Below are positions 1 through 9,953 of a stretch of DNA of 64,000 nucleotides, piece by piece (position 1 is the stretch's first letter; the number at the start of each line of letters is the position of its first letter). The stretch comes from VFJZ01 sp046598415 (GTDB lineage: Bacteria; Actinomycetota; Thermoleophilia; Gaiellales; F1-60-MAGs149), in the NCBI GenBank assembly GCA_046598415.1, contig JBKJIG010000031.1, positions 1 to 64,000 of the forward strand, read 5' to 3'. A program made the position numbers and the translations under genes. Below the pieces are notes generated by a model, which saw only the letters and a list, made by a program, of their open reading frames with translations, searched no databases and was not told the origin of the DNA.

Positions 1-165
1 CTCGACCAGGTACAAGCCTCCGAGCTCCTCCGAGTAGTGCCAGTCGTAGGCCAGCGTGCCGGGCTCGTCCGCGACCGCCCTGCATCCCTGAACCGCAAGC
101 GCACGGGCCGCCTCGAAATTCTCGGGCTTGACACCCATACGAGCGCAGATCGTGATCCTTCCCAT
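1..165 (-). CDS. ABM-domain putative quinol monooxygenase, N-terminal part (runs off the window)
   Basis: The 55 visible codons read as the beginning of an antibiotic-biosynthesis-monooxygenase (ABM) fold protein: a first beta strand with the initiator Met, then a segment ADEPGTLAYDW followed by two Glu, which is the typical ABM strand-helix core of YgiN-like quinol monooxygenases. These are small dimeric alpha-beta barrels of about 95-110 residues, so roughly half is missing beyond position 1. The start at 165 is supported by a GGAGG box just upstream and by a promoter at 199-227. The frame stays open to an ATG at 270, so a 35-residue N-terminal extension cannot be excluded, but it would read through the promoter. 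The exact substrate cannot be inferred. Confidence 0.7.
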   Translation of the reverse strand, partial: MGRITICARMGVKPENFEAARALAVQGCRAVADEPGTLAYDWHYSEELGGLYLVE

Positions 166-198
166 GTCGCCTCCTCGAACGCCTCGATCGGCGAACGC

Positions 199-227
199 AG
201 AATCCAGCCGGGCCACGGACAAGTCAA
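199..227 (-). promoter_or_regulatory. Sigma-A type promoter of the ABM gene
   Basis: On the minus strand TTGACT (227-222) and GATTCT (204-199) are separated by exactly 17 bp, about 35 nt upstream of the start codon. Upstream of the -35 lie three GATCTT units (plus-strand reading) at 250, 262 and 274, a 12-bp period. Confidence 0.5.
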
Positions 228-249
228 GTCTGGAATTGGAATTGCTCTC

Positions 250-279
250 GATCTTGAAATTGATCTTCATCGTGATCTT
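250..279. repeat. Three 12-bp-spaced GATCTT direct repeats
   Basis: GATCTT occurs at 250-255, 262-267 and 274-279 in a locally AT-rich patch immediately upstream of the -35 box of the ABM gene. The even spacing suggests a protein-binding array, but no regulator can be named. The same bases also form an open reading frame continuing into the ABM gene. Confidence 0.4.
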
Positions 280-521
280 GCCCCGGTTTCGTTGACCACG
301 GTGTCAACAGAAGCGGGTCAAGATCAGGCTCCTTGGCCCCCACGACGGCTTTCCTGGCTTGGATGCGCGAACCCTTCTCCACGGTGGAAGGGGTCAGGCG
401 GCGCTGATTTGGCTTGAAGACAGGATCCCGACCGCGCAGAGCGCCTCACGCGGGAACATTGCGGGAACACGCCAGCTCCGGCTTTCAGTCCGATTCGGCG
501 ATTGGGCCGACGCAAGAACAC
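280..521. other. Gene-free stretch next to tRNA-Thr
   Basis: No convincing coding sequence, RNA or promoter was found between the repeat array and the terminator of tRNA-Thr. Reading frames on both strands lack ribosome-binding sites and have no recognisable domains. tRNA-flanking DNA is a common integration site, but no integrase fragment or duplicated tRNA end is visible. Confidence 0.5.
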
Positions 522-549
522 GAAAAGCGCCGCATATGCGGCGCTTTTC
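522..549 (-). terminator. Rho-independent terminator of tRNA-Thr
   Basis: A perfect 28-bp palindrome whose arms run from GAAAAGCGCCGCAT to its complement forms a GC-rich stem ending in a TTTTC tract on the minus strand. It begins 5 nt after the tRNA-Thr 3' end. Because the palindrome is symmetrical it could stop transcription from both sides. Confidence 0.85.
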
Positions 550-553
550 CGAG

Positions 554-626
554 AGCCCTCTAGCGGACTCGAACCGCTGACCCCCTCCTTACCATGGAGG
601 TGCTCTACCAGCTGAGCTAAGAGGGC
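554..626 (-). tRNA. tRNA-Thr (anticodon GGT)
   Basis: The 73-nt minus-strand sequence folds as a cloverleaf: acceptor GCCCTCT pairs with AGAGGGC (discriminator at 554), the anticodon stem CCTCC/GGAGG encloses loop ATGGTAA with anticodon GGT (decodes ACC and ACT), and the T arm contains GGTTCGAGTCC. The 3' CCA is not encoded. A TAGACT -10-like hexamer lies upstream at 667-662. Confidence 0.95.
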
Positions 627-738
627 GAAACGCCCGGCACCGGCCGGGCGGGCTGGATCTGAGTCTAGCGAACGGCCAGCGTCCTGACCGGCGTTCAGCC
701 GCTGCGGCGATGATGCCGCCTGTGCTCCACTTCCGGCC

Positions 739-1781
739 GTGGCGCTGCGGATCGGGATCATCGCTGACGACTTCACCAGCGCAATGGACGGCGCGGGGCC
801 GTTCGTCGCGTACCTGGCTGTGGATCGCGCGGCCGTGCTCGTCGAGGGCTTCGCGGCTCCACCCGATGCCGAGCTGGTCTCGATCGACATCGACTCCCGC
901 AGCCGGCCCGCCGGGCTGGCTGCCAACCTCGCGCGCGGTGCGTGCCTGCAGCTGCGCGATGCGCAGGTGCTCTACAAGACCGTCGACTCGACGTTGCGTG
1001 GGCACCTGCCGCTCGAGATCGAGGCCGCGTGGAAGGCGAGCGGGCGCCGACGCGTGATTCTCGCGCCCGCCTTCCCGGCCGCCGGCCGGACGACCCGGGA
1101 CGGCGTTCAGCTGCTGAACGGCGTGGATCTCGGGCAGAGCTCGTTCGCCAGCGACGCCCGCCAGCCGGTCGCCACCGGACGCATCGAGCAGCTGCTCGCC
1201 CCCCTCACCGGCATCGAGATCCACGACGCTGCGACCGACGGCGACCTGGACGCGATCGTCGCCTCCGCCGACGACGCGGACGTCCTCTGGGTCGGCTCGC
1301 CGGGACTCGCTCACGCCCTCGCCCGCAAGCACCGCCGGCGCGACGCCGCGCCCCGCCCGCCCATCGCGCCGATCCAGCGCGTCGCCGTCATCATCGGGTC
1401 GATGCACGAGGTGAACCAGACCCAGCTCGGGCGCCTCCGCGAGCATCTCGGCGCAGCGCACGACGTCGCCATCGTCACTGCCCCACCTGCCTCGGCGCCC
1501 ATCACGCCGGACTCCGCGAAGGCCGTCGGCGACGACCTCGCCCGCCAGGCCCGCGCCCTCCTCGACGCAGGCTGCGAAGGCCTCATCGTCACCGGCGGGG
1601 AGACCGTCCGCGCCGTCGTCGCCGGACTCGACCAGCCGACCGTCGAGGTCCTCGACGAGCCCGCACCCGGCATCGTCCGCGGCCGCCTCGCGAGCGGCGC
1701 GATACTCGTCACCAAGGCCGGCGGCTTCGGCGACGCCGACACCCTGATCGGCCTCCACAAGCACCTCACGGAAGCCGGCGC

Positions 1782-1785
<4 letters not shown>
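739..1785 (+). CDS. Four-carbon acid sugar kinase family protein (OtnK/DtnK-like)
   Basis: Predicted ATP-dependent kinase for a four-carbon acid sugar such as D-threonate or D-erythronate, making the 4-phosphate used by the PdxA2-type dehydrogenase encoded next. The N-terminal DUF1537 domain opens with IIADDFTSAMDGAG, the signature of the family. The C-terminal nucleotide-binding domain shows VTGGETVRAVVAGL and the closing VTKAGGFGDADTL. At 348 residues it is shorter than the roughly 420 usual for the family, mainly through a compact middle. It starts at a GTG without a clear Shine-Dalgarno box and overlaps pdxA2 by 4 bp (GTGA), so the two are translationally coupled. The exact acid sugar is not determined by sequence. 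Confidence 0.85.
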
Positions 1786-2757
<972 letters not shown>

Positions 2758-2768
<11 letters not shown>

Positions 2769-3513
2769 CGGCGATGCCGGTCGCGATTGCCAGCACCGCT
2801 GCCACCAGGGCGCTCGAGAGCACGATCGGTTCGTAGGAGCCGGGCGGGAGTCGGAGAAAGGCCTGTCGGCCGACGAGGTGGCCGACGATCACGACGGGGA
2901 CGAGCACGGGTATCCAGCGAGCATCGGTGAGGCTACTGAACCCGGCGACGGCAAGCAGCGCGACCATGCCGATGATGTCGACGACGAAGTAGATCACCGT
3001 GACGGCGTCGCGAATCGCGGCCGGCGGCATCCGTCGGGCAGTCAGCCAGATCGCCAGCGGTGGGCCGCTGGTGGTGGTCGAGGTCGTGAGAACGCCGACC
3101 GCGAACCCGGCGACGAGCGCGCTGCCGCGCCCCGTGGCCGCTGCGCGCGGTGGTCGACGGCCGCGCGCGAAGCCTCCGATCACGACTGCGGCAACGATCA
3201 CGCCGACCGCGATTTGCATTGCGGCGGCGGGGATGACGGTGATGATGAGCGCGCCGATCGGCAGGCCGGGGATCGCGGCCGTCAGAGCGGGTCGAACCGC
3301 CGTCCAGTCGATGATCGGCCGGCGGCGCTCGCCGAACAGGACGAGCACGTTCACGACCTGGCCGACCACGAGCACGAGCGCGACCGCCGAGGTCGGCGTC
3401 GTGACCGCGTAGAGCGCGGGGCCGGCGACGAGCGCGAACCCGAACCCCGTCGCCGACTGGATCGTCGCAGCGATCAGCAGGGCGCCACAGGCGAACAGCA
3501 AGCCGCCTGTCAC
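2758..3513 (-). CDS. TauE/SafE family membrane permease
   Basis: A 251-residue polytopic protein with about eight hydrophobic segments and the family's two-repeat organisation: an ATGFGFALVAGPAL stretch in the first repeat and a TSTTTSGPPLAIWL stretch near residue 145 in the second. TauE/SafE (DUF81) proteins export or import small anions such as sulfite and sulfoacetate. The substrate here is unknown. The GTG start at 3513 gives the normal family N terminus. It converges on pdxA2 and overlaps it by 11 bp, so it is not in that operon, although an acid-sugar or anion transport role near the kinase/dehydrogenase pair is conceivable. Confidence 0.85.
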
Positions 3514-3694
3514 GGGTGCTCGTAACGCTTCGCGCCGGCATCCTGCGCGAGCCCCACCGCCGCGGCCTGAACCAGCGCCCTCCAGGTCGCCATGCTGGTG
3601 CTACGGCTCGGTGAAGACCCCAGCGCCATGCTGCTCAGTATGTCGAACGACAGGCGACGTGGGCGCGCTACGTAAATGCCGGGTCAGCCCTTCG

Positions 3695-4555
3695 TCAGCC
3701 CGTCGTAGCGCCCACCAGCGCCGTGCCGGCGATCGTCAGGATCACGCCCGCCCACTGCCACGACTTCAAGCGCTCTTTGAACACGAAGTAGCCGAACAGC
3801 GCGGTGATGGTCGCGTACTGCGACGCCAGCACCGCGGGCACCGCGACGCCGTCCTCGGTCGCCAGGAGGAACAGCGTGAACCCGAGCAGGTCGCCGGCGC
3901 CGTTCAGCGCCAGCATCCTGTAGGCACCGACCGGCCGGCGCAGCCGCTCGCGCGCCAGCACCGGGATCGTGATGAGGAACAGACCGATGACGCGGCCGAC
4001 GGCGATCGTCCAGGGCACGCCGAGGGTGTCGCACCGGCTGGCCGCCACGAGGGAGATCGCGAACAGCACGGCGCTCGCCAGGCCGATCGACAGCGCCTTG
4101 CGGTTCACCGCCGTCGCCGCCAGCATGCTGCCGCCCAGCGGATCGCGATCGATGGCGGACAGCACGATGCCGAACACGATCACGCCCAGCGCGAGGCCGG
4201 TGGTGCCGCCGACCGTCTCTCCCAGCGCCAACCCGAACAGCGTCGCGAACGCGCCCTCGGTCGAGATCACCGGCGACACCAGCCCGACTGGCCCGAGCGT
4301 CATCGACTTGAACGCCGCCGCCAGCGCGCCCACCAGCGCCAGGCCGTAGACCAACACCCACGCGACCTCGACGCCGGGGATGTCGTGCGGGATGCCGTCG
4401 ACCGCCAGCGCCACCGCAACGACCACCAGCATCGCCGCCAGGTTCACCCACGCGAGCGCCAGCATCGGGCCGACCCTGCGTCCCGCCACGCTCGACGCGA
4501 GCCCTGCGGCGGACCAGCACACGGCCGCGAGCAGGCCTCCGACAACGGTGAACAC
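3695..4555 (-). CDS. EamA/DMT superfamily transporter
   Basis: A 286-residue protein of about ten transmembrane helices with two EamA repeats, typical of drug/metabolite transporters. The second repeat contains the usual C-terminal FGYFVFKERLKSWQWAG segment just before the last helix. The GTG at 4555 begins directly with hydrophobic helix 1 (VFTVVGGLLAAVCWSA). Upstream in-frame codons give a hydrophilic Arg-rich tail that overlaps the response regulator and is unlikely to be translated. It lies 11 bp downstream of the response regulator and is probably the last gene of the SARP-kinase-regulator operon. The substrate is unknown. Confidence 0.85.
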   Translation of the reverse strand: MFTVVGGLLAAVCWSAAGLASSVAGRRVGPMLALAWVNLAAMLVVVAVALAVDGIPHDIPGVEVAWVLVYGLALVGALAAAFKSMTLGPVGLVSPVISTEGAFATLFGLALGETVGGTTGLALGVIVFGIVLSAIDRDPLGGSMLAATAVNRKALSIGLASAVLFAISLVAASRCDTLGVPWTIAVGRVIGLFLITIPVLARERLRRPVGAYRMLALNGAGDLLGFTLFLLATEDGVAVPAVLASQYATITALFGYFVFKERLKSWQWAGVILTIAGTALVGATTG

Positions 4556-4566
4556 CGGCGGGGAGT

Positions 4567-5142
4567 CTAGGCCACGTCGTGCCGGCGTGCCCAGAGGGCG
4601 GCGCCCTCGGCGTTGTGCACGCCGATGCGATGGTAGAGCGCGATCAGCTCGGCCGTGAGGGAGCCGTCGGCCGGAACGCGGCCCGTGATCGTCAGGCGCA
4701 GCAGCTCGACGTCGCGCTCCGACAGCAGCTCGCCGCGGCGCTTGCCCAGCTCTTCGATCGCCGCCTCGGGATCGCACTCGCCCGCCATCGCGGCGCGCAC
4801 GCCGGCGACCAGATCGCGCGCGGGCGCATCCTTGAGCAGATAGCCCGATGCGCCCGCCTCGAGCGCGCGGATGATGTGGTCGACGTCGGAGAGCGCGGTC
4901 AGCACCATCACCTTCGCGGTCGGCACGGCGCGCAGCACCGCGATCGTGCCCGCGACGCCGTCAGAGCCCGGCATGCGCAGGTCCATCAGCACCACGTCGG
5001 GACGCGACACCGCCGCCATGCGACCGGCCTCGTCCCCGTCGGCAGCCGTGCCGACGACCTCGACATCGTCATGCCCGGAGAGGAATTCGCGCACACCCTC
5101 CCGCAGCACGGGATGGTCGTCGACCAGCATCACGCGGATCAC
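4567..5142 (-). CDS. NarL-type response regulator with a divergent output domain
   Basis: The receiver domain is complete: acidic pair D8-D9, phosphoacceptor D54 in VVLMDLRMPG, T82 and K104 in YLLKDA. The C-terminal 70 residues start like a LuxR-type helix-turn-helix (LLSERDVELLRLTITGR), but the DNA-recognition part, normally a T-V-K-x-H motif with a conserved GVxxR, is replaced by AELIALYHRIGVHNAEGA. DNA binding is therefore uncertain. The GTG start overlaps the stop of the upstream histidine kinase by 4 bp, so the two form a two-component pair. The total length of 191 aa is slightly below the usual 210-220 for the family. Confidence 0.85.
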   Translation of the reverse strand: MIRVMLVDDHPVLREGVREFLSGHDDVEVVGTAADGDEAGRMAAVSRPDVVLMDLRMPGSDGVAGTIAVLRAVPTAKVMVLTALSDVDHIIRALEAGASGYLLKDAPARDLVAGVRAAMAGECDPEAAIEELGKRRGELLSERDVELLRLTITGRVPADGSLTAELIALYHRIGVHNAEGAALWARRHDVA

Positions 5143-6437
5143 GCGCTCGGCACTCCAAGCGTGAGGCGAGTGCCCTCGCCATCCTTCGACTCGACCGCCA
5201 GGTCGCCGCCGGCGCGCTCGGCCAGGTCGGTCAGCAGCGCCAGTCCGAGGTGGCCGTTCGGGCCCTTCGCGAGCACCTCCGCGGCGGGGAAGCCTCTGCC
5301 GTCGTCGGCCACCACCAGCTCGACGCGGGTGCCGTCGGTGACGACGCGCACGTTGGTGGCGCTGGCATCGGCGTGACGCGAGACGTTGCGGATCGCCTCG
5401 CGCGCCGTCACGAACAGCAGGCGCTCCGTGGCCGGCGCGAGGCGCAGGTCGGGCGCCACCTCGAGGTTGGAGTCGATGCCCTGGGCCTGCAGCGGCGACA
5501 GCAGGTCGCAAAGCGCCGACTCGAGGCCGACGGTGTGCAGGTTCGGCGGGTAGATGTCGACCAGCAGCGAGCGCATCTGGCGCACGGCGCGCCGCGCCGA
5601 GGCGGCTGCGCGGTCGAGGATCTCGGACGACTCGACGGCGCCGCGCGCCGTGGCGCGATCGGCCGCGGCGGCGAGGCTGAAGGAGAGCCCCGCGAGGTCC
5701 TGCACCACGCCGTCGTGCAGGTCGGCCGCGATCCGCCGGCGCTCGGCGTCGGACGCGTCGATGGCGCGGATCAGCAGCTGCTCGCGATCCTCCTGGCCGC
5801 GGCGCAGGCGCCGCGCGAGGTTGAGCGCCAGCGGCAGCTGGATCAGCCACAGGGCAACGAGCCCGGCCAGTGCCGCGAGCCCGAACGTCCACCAGGCCTC
5901 ACGCGCGTCGGACGCCACCGACGAGTAGTCGCGGTACAGCTCGAACAACAGCGGCTGGCCCGATGGCGTCTCGACCCCGGTATAGACCTCGAGCAGCTTG
6001 CCGTTGTCGCGATCGAACTCGTTCTGCGGCTGGGCCAGGTCGGCGACGCCGGCGTCGACCCCGCCGTTCGTGGCCAGCGCCAGCAAGCGAGGGGGCAGCT
6101 GGTACGTCTTGCCGATCAGTCGCGGATCGTCGGCATAGACGATGCGGCCGGCGGGCGTCCACACCTTCACGCCCACCACGGAGTCGCTCAGCACGCGCGT
6201 GCGCACCAGCTTGTCGAGCTGCGCGAGCGCCCCGGGGTCGCCGGTCAGCAGCTCGTCGGTGAGGTTCGGCTCGACAGCGCCGTGCGCGGCCAGCTGCGTG
6301 ACCTCGGCGGCGTTGTCGATGGCGTCGCCCTTGGCGATGCGATCGAGGATGAACACGCCCGCACCCACGATCAGCACCAGGACCGCGAGGCCCGAGACGG
6401 CAAACTTCCAGACGGCGGACGGCAGGCGGCGCGGCAC
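5139..6437 (-). CDS. Membrane sensor histidine kinase, HisKA_3 (NarL/DegS) type
   Basis: A 432-residue kinase: TM1 at about residues 10-31, an extracytoplasmic sensor region of about 140 residues, TM2 near 180-200, then a HisKA_3 dimerisation domain with phosphoacceptor H241 in RRRIAADLHDGVVQ. The HATPase_c domain has the N-box EAIRNVSRHA, the G1 box DDGRGF and a final GEGTRLTLGVP. The sensor segment with its WTPAGRIVYADD sequence recalls a CHASE-like or dCache-like extracellular fold, though that assignment is weak. It abuts the SARP gene with no gap and overlaps the response regulator by 4 bp, so all three are co-transcribed. The ligand is unknown. Confidence 0.9.
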   Translation of the reverse strand: MPRRLPSAVWKFAVSGLAVLVLIVGAGVFILDRIAKGDAIDNAAEVTQLAAHGAVEPNLTDELLTGDPGALAQLDKLVRTRVLSDSVVGVKVWTPAGRIVYADDPRLIGKTYQLPPRLLALATNGGVDAGVADLAQPQNEFDRDNGKLLEVYTGVETPSGQPLLFELYRDYSSVASDAREAWWTFGLAALAGLVALWLIQLPLALNLARRLRRGQEDREQLLIRAIDASDAERRRIAADLHDGVVQDLAGLSFSLAAAADRATARGAVESSEILDRAAASARRAVRQMRSLLVDIYPPNLHTVGLESALCDLLSPLQAQGIDSNLEVAPDLRLAPATERLLFVTAREAIRNVSRHADASATNVRVVTDGTRVELVVADDGRGFPAAEVLAKGPNGHLGLALLTDLAERAGGDLAVESKDGEGTRLTLGVPSA

Positions 6438-7529
6438 CTAGCGCGGGCCTCCCACGCCCCCGCGACCGCGGAGGATGAGGCCGCGCAGCAGCTCCAGTGC
6501 GCGCACCCGGTCGCCGTTGCCCGCCAGCGCCTCGCGGAGGCGCGACGCCTCCTCGAGCAGCCGCAGCACGGCCTGCTCGCCGCCGCCGACGTGCGCGAGG
6601 GCGCACGCACCCGCGAGGGCCACCTCGACCAGGTCGCCGAGCTCGTTGTCGAGATCGAGGCCGAGGTCGTCGAGCGACGGCTCGCCGACGGGGCCGGTGC
6701 CCTGCTCTTCGATCGCCCGCGCGGGCAGCAGCGCCTCGAGCGCCTCCTGCCGCAGCATGGCGGCCTCGAGCCCCTTGGTCTCGGGGGTCGGCTCGAGGCC
6801 GAGATCCTTCGCGAGCGCGGCGCGGCACTGGCGATAGGCGTCGAGCGCCTCGCCCTGCCGGCCCATCGCATAGCGGGCGAGCATCGTCAGGCGCACCGCG
6901 CGCTCGTCGAGCGCCTCCTGCGCCAGAGCCAGCTCGGCGTGCAGCGCCGCGGCCGGGAAGTCACGCAGGCCGAGCAGCAGCTCGGCCAGATCGAGGCGCG
7001 CGCGCAGGGTGGCGCGCCGGTATCGCTCGCGGACGGGCTCGGCCCACTCGGCCCACGGCTCGTCCTCCAGCACCTCGCCGCGTGCGAGCTCCAGCGCGCT
7101 CTCGAGGGAGACCCGTACCGCCTTACCCTGCTGCCGGCCGGCGACGAGCCGGTCGAACAGGTCGAGGTCGACCTCGCAGATCGAGCCGTCCAGGCGGTAG
7201 GCATCGCGCTCGGTGACGACCAGCTTGTGGCCGATGCGGGTCGGGCCGAACGCCGACCGGATGTTCGAGATGTACGTCTCGAGCGTCGCCGCGACGTTGC
7301 GCGGCAGCGCGTCGCCCCACAGCCACTCCGCCAGCCGGTCCTTCGGCACGGGATGACCGCGCTCGAGCAGCAGGATCTCGAAGATCTGCTTCGGCTTGAT
7401 GCCGCCGAACTCGCGCGGGCCGAGCACCGTATCGCCGGCCTGGACCGAGATCGGGCCGAACAGGCGGACGCGGACCAGCGTCTCCGGTTCGGAGGTGCCG
7501 CGCGTGCGGGGGCGTTCCGCGTGCAACAA
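6438..7529 (-). CDS. SARP/AfsR-type transcriptional regulator (winged helix + BTAD)
   Basis: The N-terminal half is an OmpR-like winged helix (from VRVRLFGPISV to SNIRSAFGP and a RLD turn), followed by a bacterial transcriptional activation domain of helical repeats (EVDLDLFDRLV through TKGLEAAML). A further 110 residues of helical sequence of no recognised family complete the protein. SARP proteins activate transcription from direct heptamer repeats. The start is uncertain: a TTG at 7529 follows GGAAG by 8 nt and gives 363 aa, but the frame is open to 7622. It heads an operon with the sensor kinase and response regulator. An SARP fused by operon to a two-component pair is unusual and suggests that the kinase controls the SARP output. 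Confidence 0.8.
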   Translation of the reverse strand: MLHAERPRTRGTSEPETLVRVRLFGPISVQAGDTVLGPREFGGIKPKQIFEILLLERGHPVPKDRLAEWLWGDALPRNVAATLETYISNIRSAFGPTRIGHKLVVTERDAYRLDGSICEVDLDLFDRLVAGRQQGKAVRVSLESALELARGEVLEDEPWAEWAEPVRERYRRATLRARLDLAELLLGLRDFPAAALHAELALAQEALDERAVRLTMLARYAMGRQGEALDAYRQCRAALAKDLGLEPTPETKGLEAAMLRQEALEALLPARAIEEQGTGPVGEPSLDDLGLDLDNELGDLVEVALAGACALAHVGGGEQAVLRLLEEASRLREALAGNGDRVRALELLRGLILRGRGGVGGPR

Positions 7530-7799
7530 GCGTGATCTTCCGTTGGGTGCAGGGCAGGGGGACGGCTGGTGCGGTGGGGGGCGAACCGGACGAGCCGTGG
7601 CAGACGACGTGCGTGTCCGCACGAAGGGGATCTGTCAAATGAATGTCCCCCATGAACGTGTGCAGCGTCAAGAGGAACTTAGAGAATTATGAATGTTCTC
7701 AAGCGATATTAGGGGCGCAATCGAGGAAATAGTCCCAAACCATCCCCCATCTTGGGTATCCGGGAGGCCTCGGATCGGATCCGTCACAGCAACGCCCCC

Positions 7800-9953
7800 C
7801 TACAGCCGGATCCGCTTCGTGGAGACCGTCCTCTGCTGCTTCCCGCTGATCTGCACGTAGACGACCGTTCCCTTCTTCGCCGTGACGACGAAGGTGGTCT
7901 GCGTGCGGCCGCAGATCTTGCGGGCTAGCACCTGCTTGGCCGTGCGCAGCACGCACTTGTTGCCCGGGCGGGCCTTCGCCCTGATCACGAGGCGCGCGGT
8001 GACGCGTCCGCTCGGCGCCGGTGCGCGCTTGGCGACGGTGGCGTGCACGCGCGTGGCGGCCGCGGGCAACTCGACGACCGGCGCCGGCGGCACCGCGTCG
8101 ACGTGGACGGTGACGGTGCGAGCGTCGAGCGCACCGGTTCCGGCCAGCATCGCAGCCTGGTCGGGGAACAGCTGGAGCGTGAACGAGACGTCGTGAGCAG
8201 GGCTGCCGGCGACGTTCGGGATCAGCACCCTGATCGACAGCACCTCGGACACGGACGCGTCGATGACCCCCGTTAGCGGGCCAGACACGAGCGCCGGCGT
8301 GTTCGCCGCCGCGTCGAAGCCCACGGTGGCGGACGTCGGCGCGTTGAGGCGCCAGCGCCAGGCGCCGAAGTCACCGGCCGAGCTGGCGCCTGTCAGCGTC
8401 AGCTGGTTCGAGGCCAGCGCATGGCCGGCCGGGCCCGTTGCGCCCGTGACGCCGATCACGGCCGACGGCGCGATGGCCGGAGACGCGTCGCCGACGATCG
8501 CCACCGGGATGCTGGTCGAGCCACCCATCGCCGAGGTCACCTTCACCATGGCGGGCGGCGCCGAGATGCCGGCGCCGGGGCCGTCCGGGAACGTGGCCGT
8601 GCGCGGGCCGTCGACGGAGCCGGCGACCGGCAGGGTGCCGACGTCGGCTACGGTCAGCGGCGCGGTGTTCTGGTCATCCGAGGTGCGCGCGGTGACGACC
8701 AGGTCGCCCTTGGCGTGGCCGGCGCTCGGCGTGTTGTAGTACGTCGCCTCGTCGATCGCCACGGCGTCGGTGAGCCGCACGATCGAGCGCGTGCTGGGCA
8801 CGTCGGTGAGGTTGCGGAGGACCAGCGTCTGGCCCGGATCGAACGTGGCCGTCGCCTCGGCGAGGCGCGCGAAGTAGAAGCCGCTCGCCTCGTCGGCGTT
8901 CAGGTCGGTGCTCGGGACGCCGCTGCCGCCGGCCTGCAGGCGCGCGCCGGGCACGGAGTAGCCGAACACGTCGATGCTCGTCGTCGCGCCGCTGCGGGTG
9001 TAGGTGGCACGCGTGCCCTCGACGCCCTTGCGTACAGCCTGCTTGCCGACGATCGTGAACTGCGGGTACTCGATGCAGTTGGTGTCCGTCGGGCGGTCGG
9101 GGCAGGGGTTCGCACCGCCGGCGGTGCGGAGCTGCGCGCCGACCGGCCCCTCGATGCGGAAGAAGTTGGCCGTGCGGCCGCCGTAGACGAACGGCGAGCC
9201 GGTGACGTCGTGCAGCGTGCCGGCGTCGCCGAGGAAGCCCTCGGGCGCCGCCGGCGGCGAGCCGTCCCAGTGCAGGAACGGGCCGATGTTGCCGGTCAGC
9301 GCGTCGGTGAACTGGCCGGGCGTGATGCCGACATCCTGGGTGACGTTGATCGTCCGCCGGCCGGCGGTGGCGGTGAAGTCCTTCTTGCCGTACGGCCAGA
9401 CGACCGTGTACTGGCCGTCCGCGGGGATGTCGATGCGCAGTCGCGTGCGGGCGAACACCATCTGGTCACCGGGCTGCGGCAGGCCGTTCGCGAACGCCGC
9501 CTCGAGTGCCATCACGACCAGCGACCGGCCGGTACCGATCGCGCCGCCACCGGTGGCCATCCAGTAGAACGCCTCCTGCGGGAAGTTGTGCGGGCCGTCC
9601 GTCACCTGGGGAAACGTGATCGGGGCGTCGGCGTCGGGGAGGGTGCCGGCGAGCGCGCAGTTGTCGACCGCACCGACCGGCTTGTCCAGGCACAGCTCGA
9701 GCACGTCGCTGCCGTCCGAGTACCAGTACGGGAAGCCATTCGCCGACGCGTCGTGCAGCGGGTCGTCGGCAGGGAGGTTGTCGAGCTGGTCGACGGGCCC
9801 GGCCTTCGCGAGGTGGAAGGGCGTCGGGGTGCCGTTATTCAGATCGAGGCCGGCCGCGGACGCGGCCAGGCCCGACACGGCGACGAGCGCGGAACCGGCG
9901 ACCGCCGCTCCTGCCAGGGCGGCGAGGCGCTGCCGCGTGGTTCTGGTTCTCAT
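7800..9953 (-). CDS. Large secreted protein of unknown function
   Basis: A 717-residue protein with a Sec signal peptide (RTRTTRQR, then about 25 hydrophobic Ala/Val residues, probable cleavage near ASAAG at residue 34). The mature part is rich in Asp, Thr, Gly and Pro. It appears to consist of beta domains, including an Ig-like stretch (SVDGPRTATFPDGPGAG) around residues 450-500. Three cysteine pairs occur in the first 300 residues. The last 70 residues are strongly basic with repeated KK/RT strands and two cysteines, a type of tail that could bind wall polymers. The ATG at 9953 has GGAG about 10 nt upstream. No catalytic motif was recognised. It is an envelope or exported protein by inference. 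Confidence 0.8.
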   Translation of the reverse strand: MRTRTTRQRLAALAGAAVAGSALVAVSGLAASAAGLDLNNGTPTPFHLAKAGPVDQLDNLPADDPLHDASANGFPYWYSDGSDVLELCLDKPVGAVDNCALAGTLPDADAPITFPQVTDGPHNFPQEAFYWMATGGGAIGTGRSLVVMALEAAFANGLPQPGDQMVFARTRLRIDIPADGQYTVVWPYGKKDFTATAGRRTINVTQDVGITPGQFTDALTGNIGPFLHWDGSPPAAPEGFLGDAGTLHDVTGSPFVYGGRTANFFRIEGPVGAQLRTAGGANPCPDRPTDTNCIEYPQFTIVGKQAVRKGVEGTRATYTRSGATTSIDVFGYSVPGARLQAGGSGVPSTDLNADEASGFYFARLAEATATFDPGQTLVLRNLTDVPSTRSIVRLTDAVAIDEATYYNTPSAGHAKGDLVVTARTSDDQNTAPLTVADVGTLPVAGSVDGPRTATFPDGPGAGISAPPAMVKVTSAMGGSTSIPVAIVGDASPAIAPSAVIGVTGATGPAGHALASNQLTLTGASSAGDFGAWRWRLNAPTSATVGFDAAANTPALVSGPLTGVIDASVSEVLSIRVLIPNVAGSPAHDVSFTLQLFPDQAAMLAGTGALDARTVTVHVDAVPPAPVVELPAAATRVHATVAKRAPAPSGRVTARLVIRAKARPGNKCVLRTAKQVLARKICGRTQTTFVVTAKKGTVVYVQISGKQQRTVSTKRIRL

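Noticed and set aside
280..560. Integrated element at the tRNA-Thr gene
   Set aside because: No integrase, no duplicated tRNA 3' end and no change in base composition beyond a small AT-rich patch; a simple intergenic region explains it.
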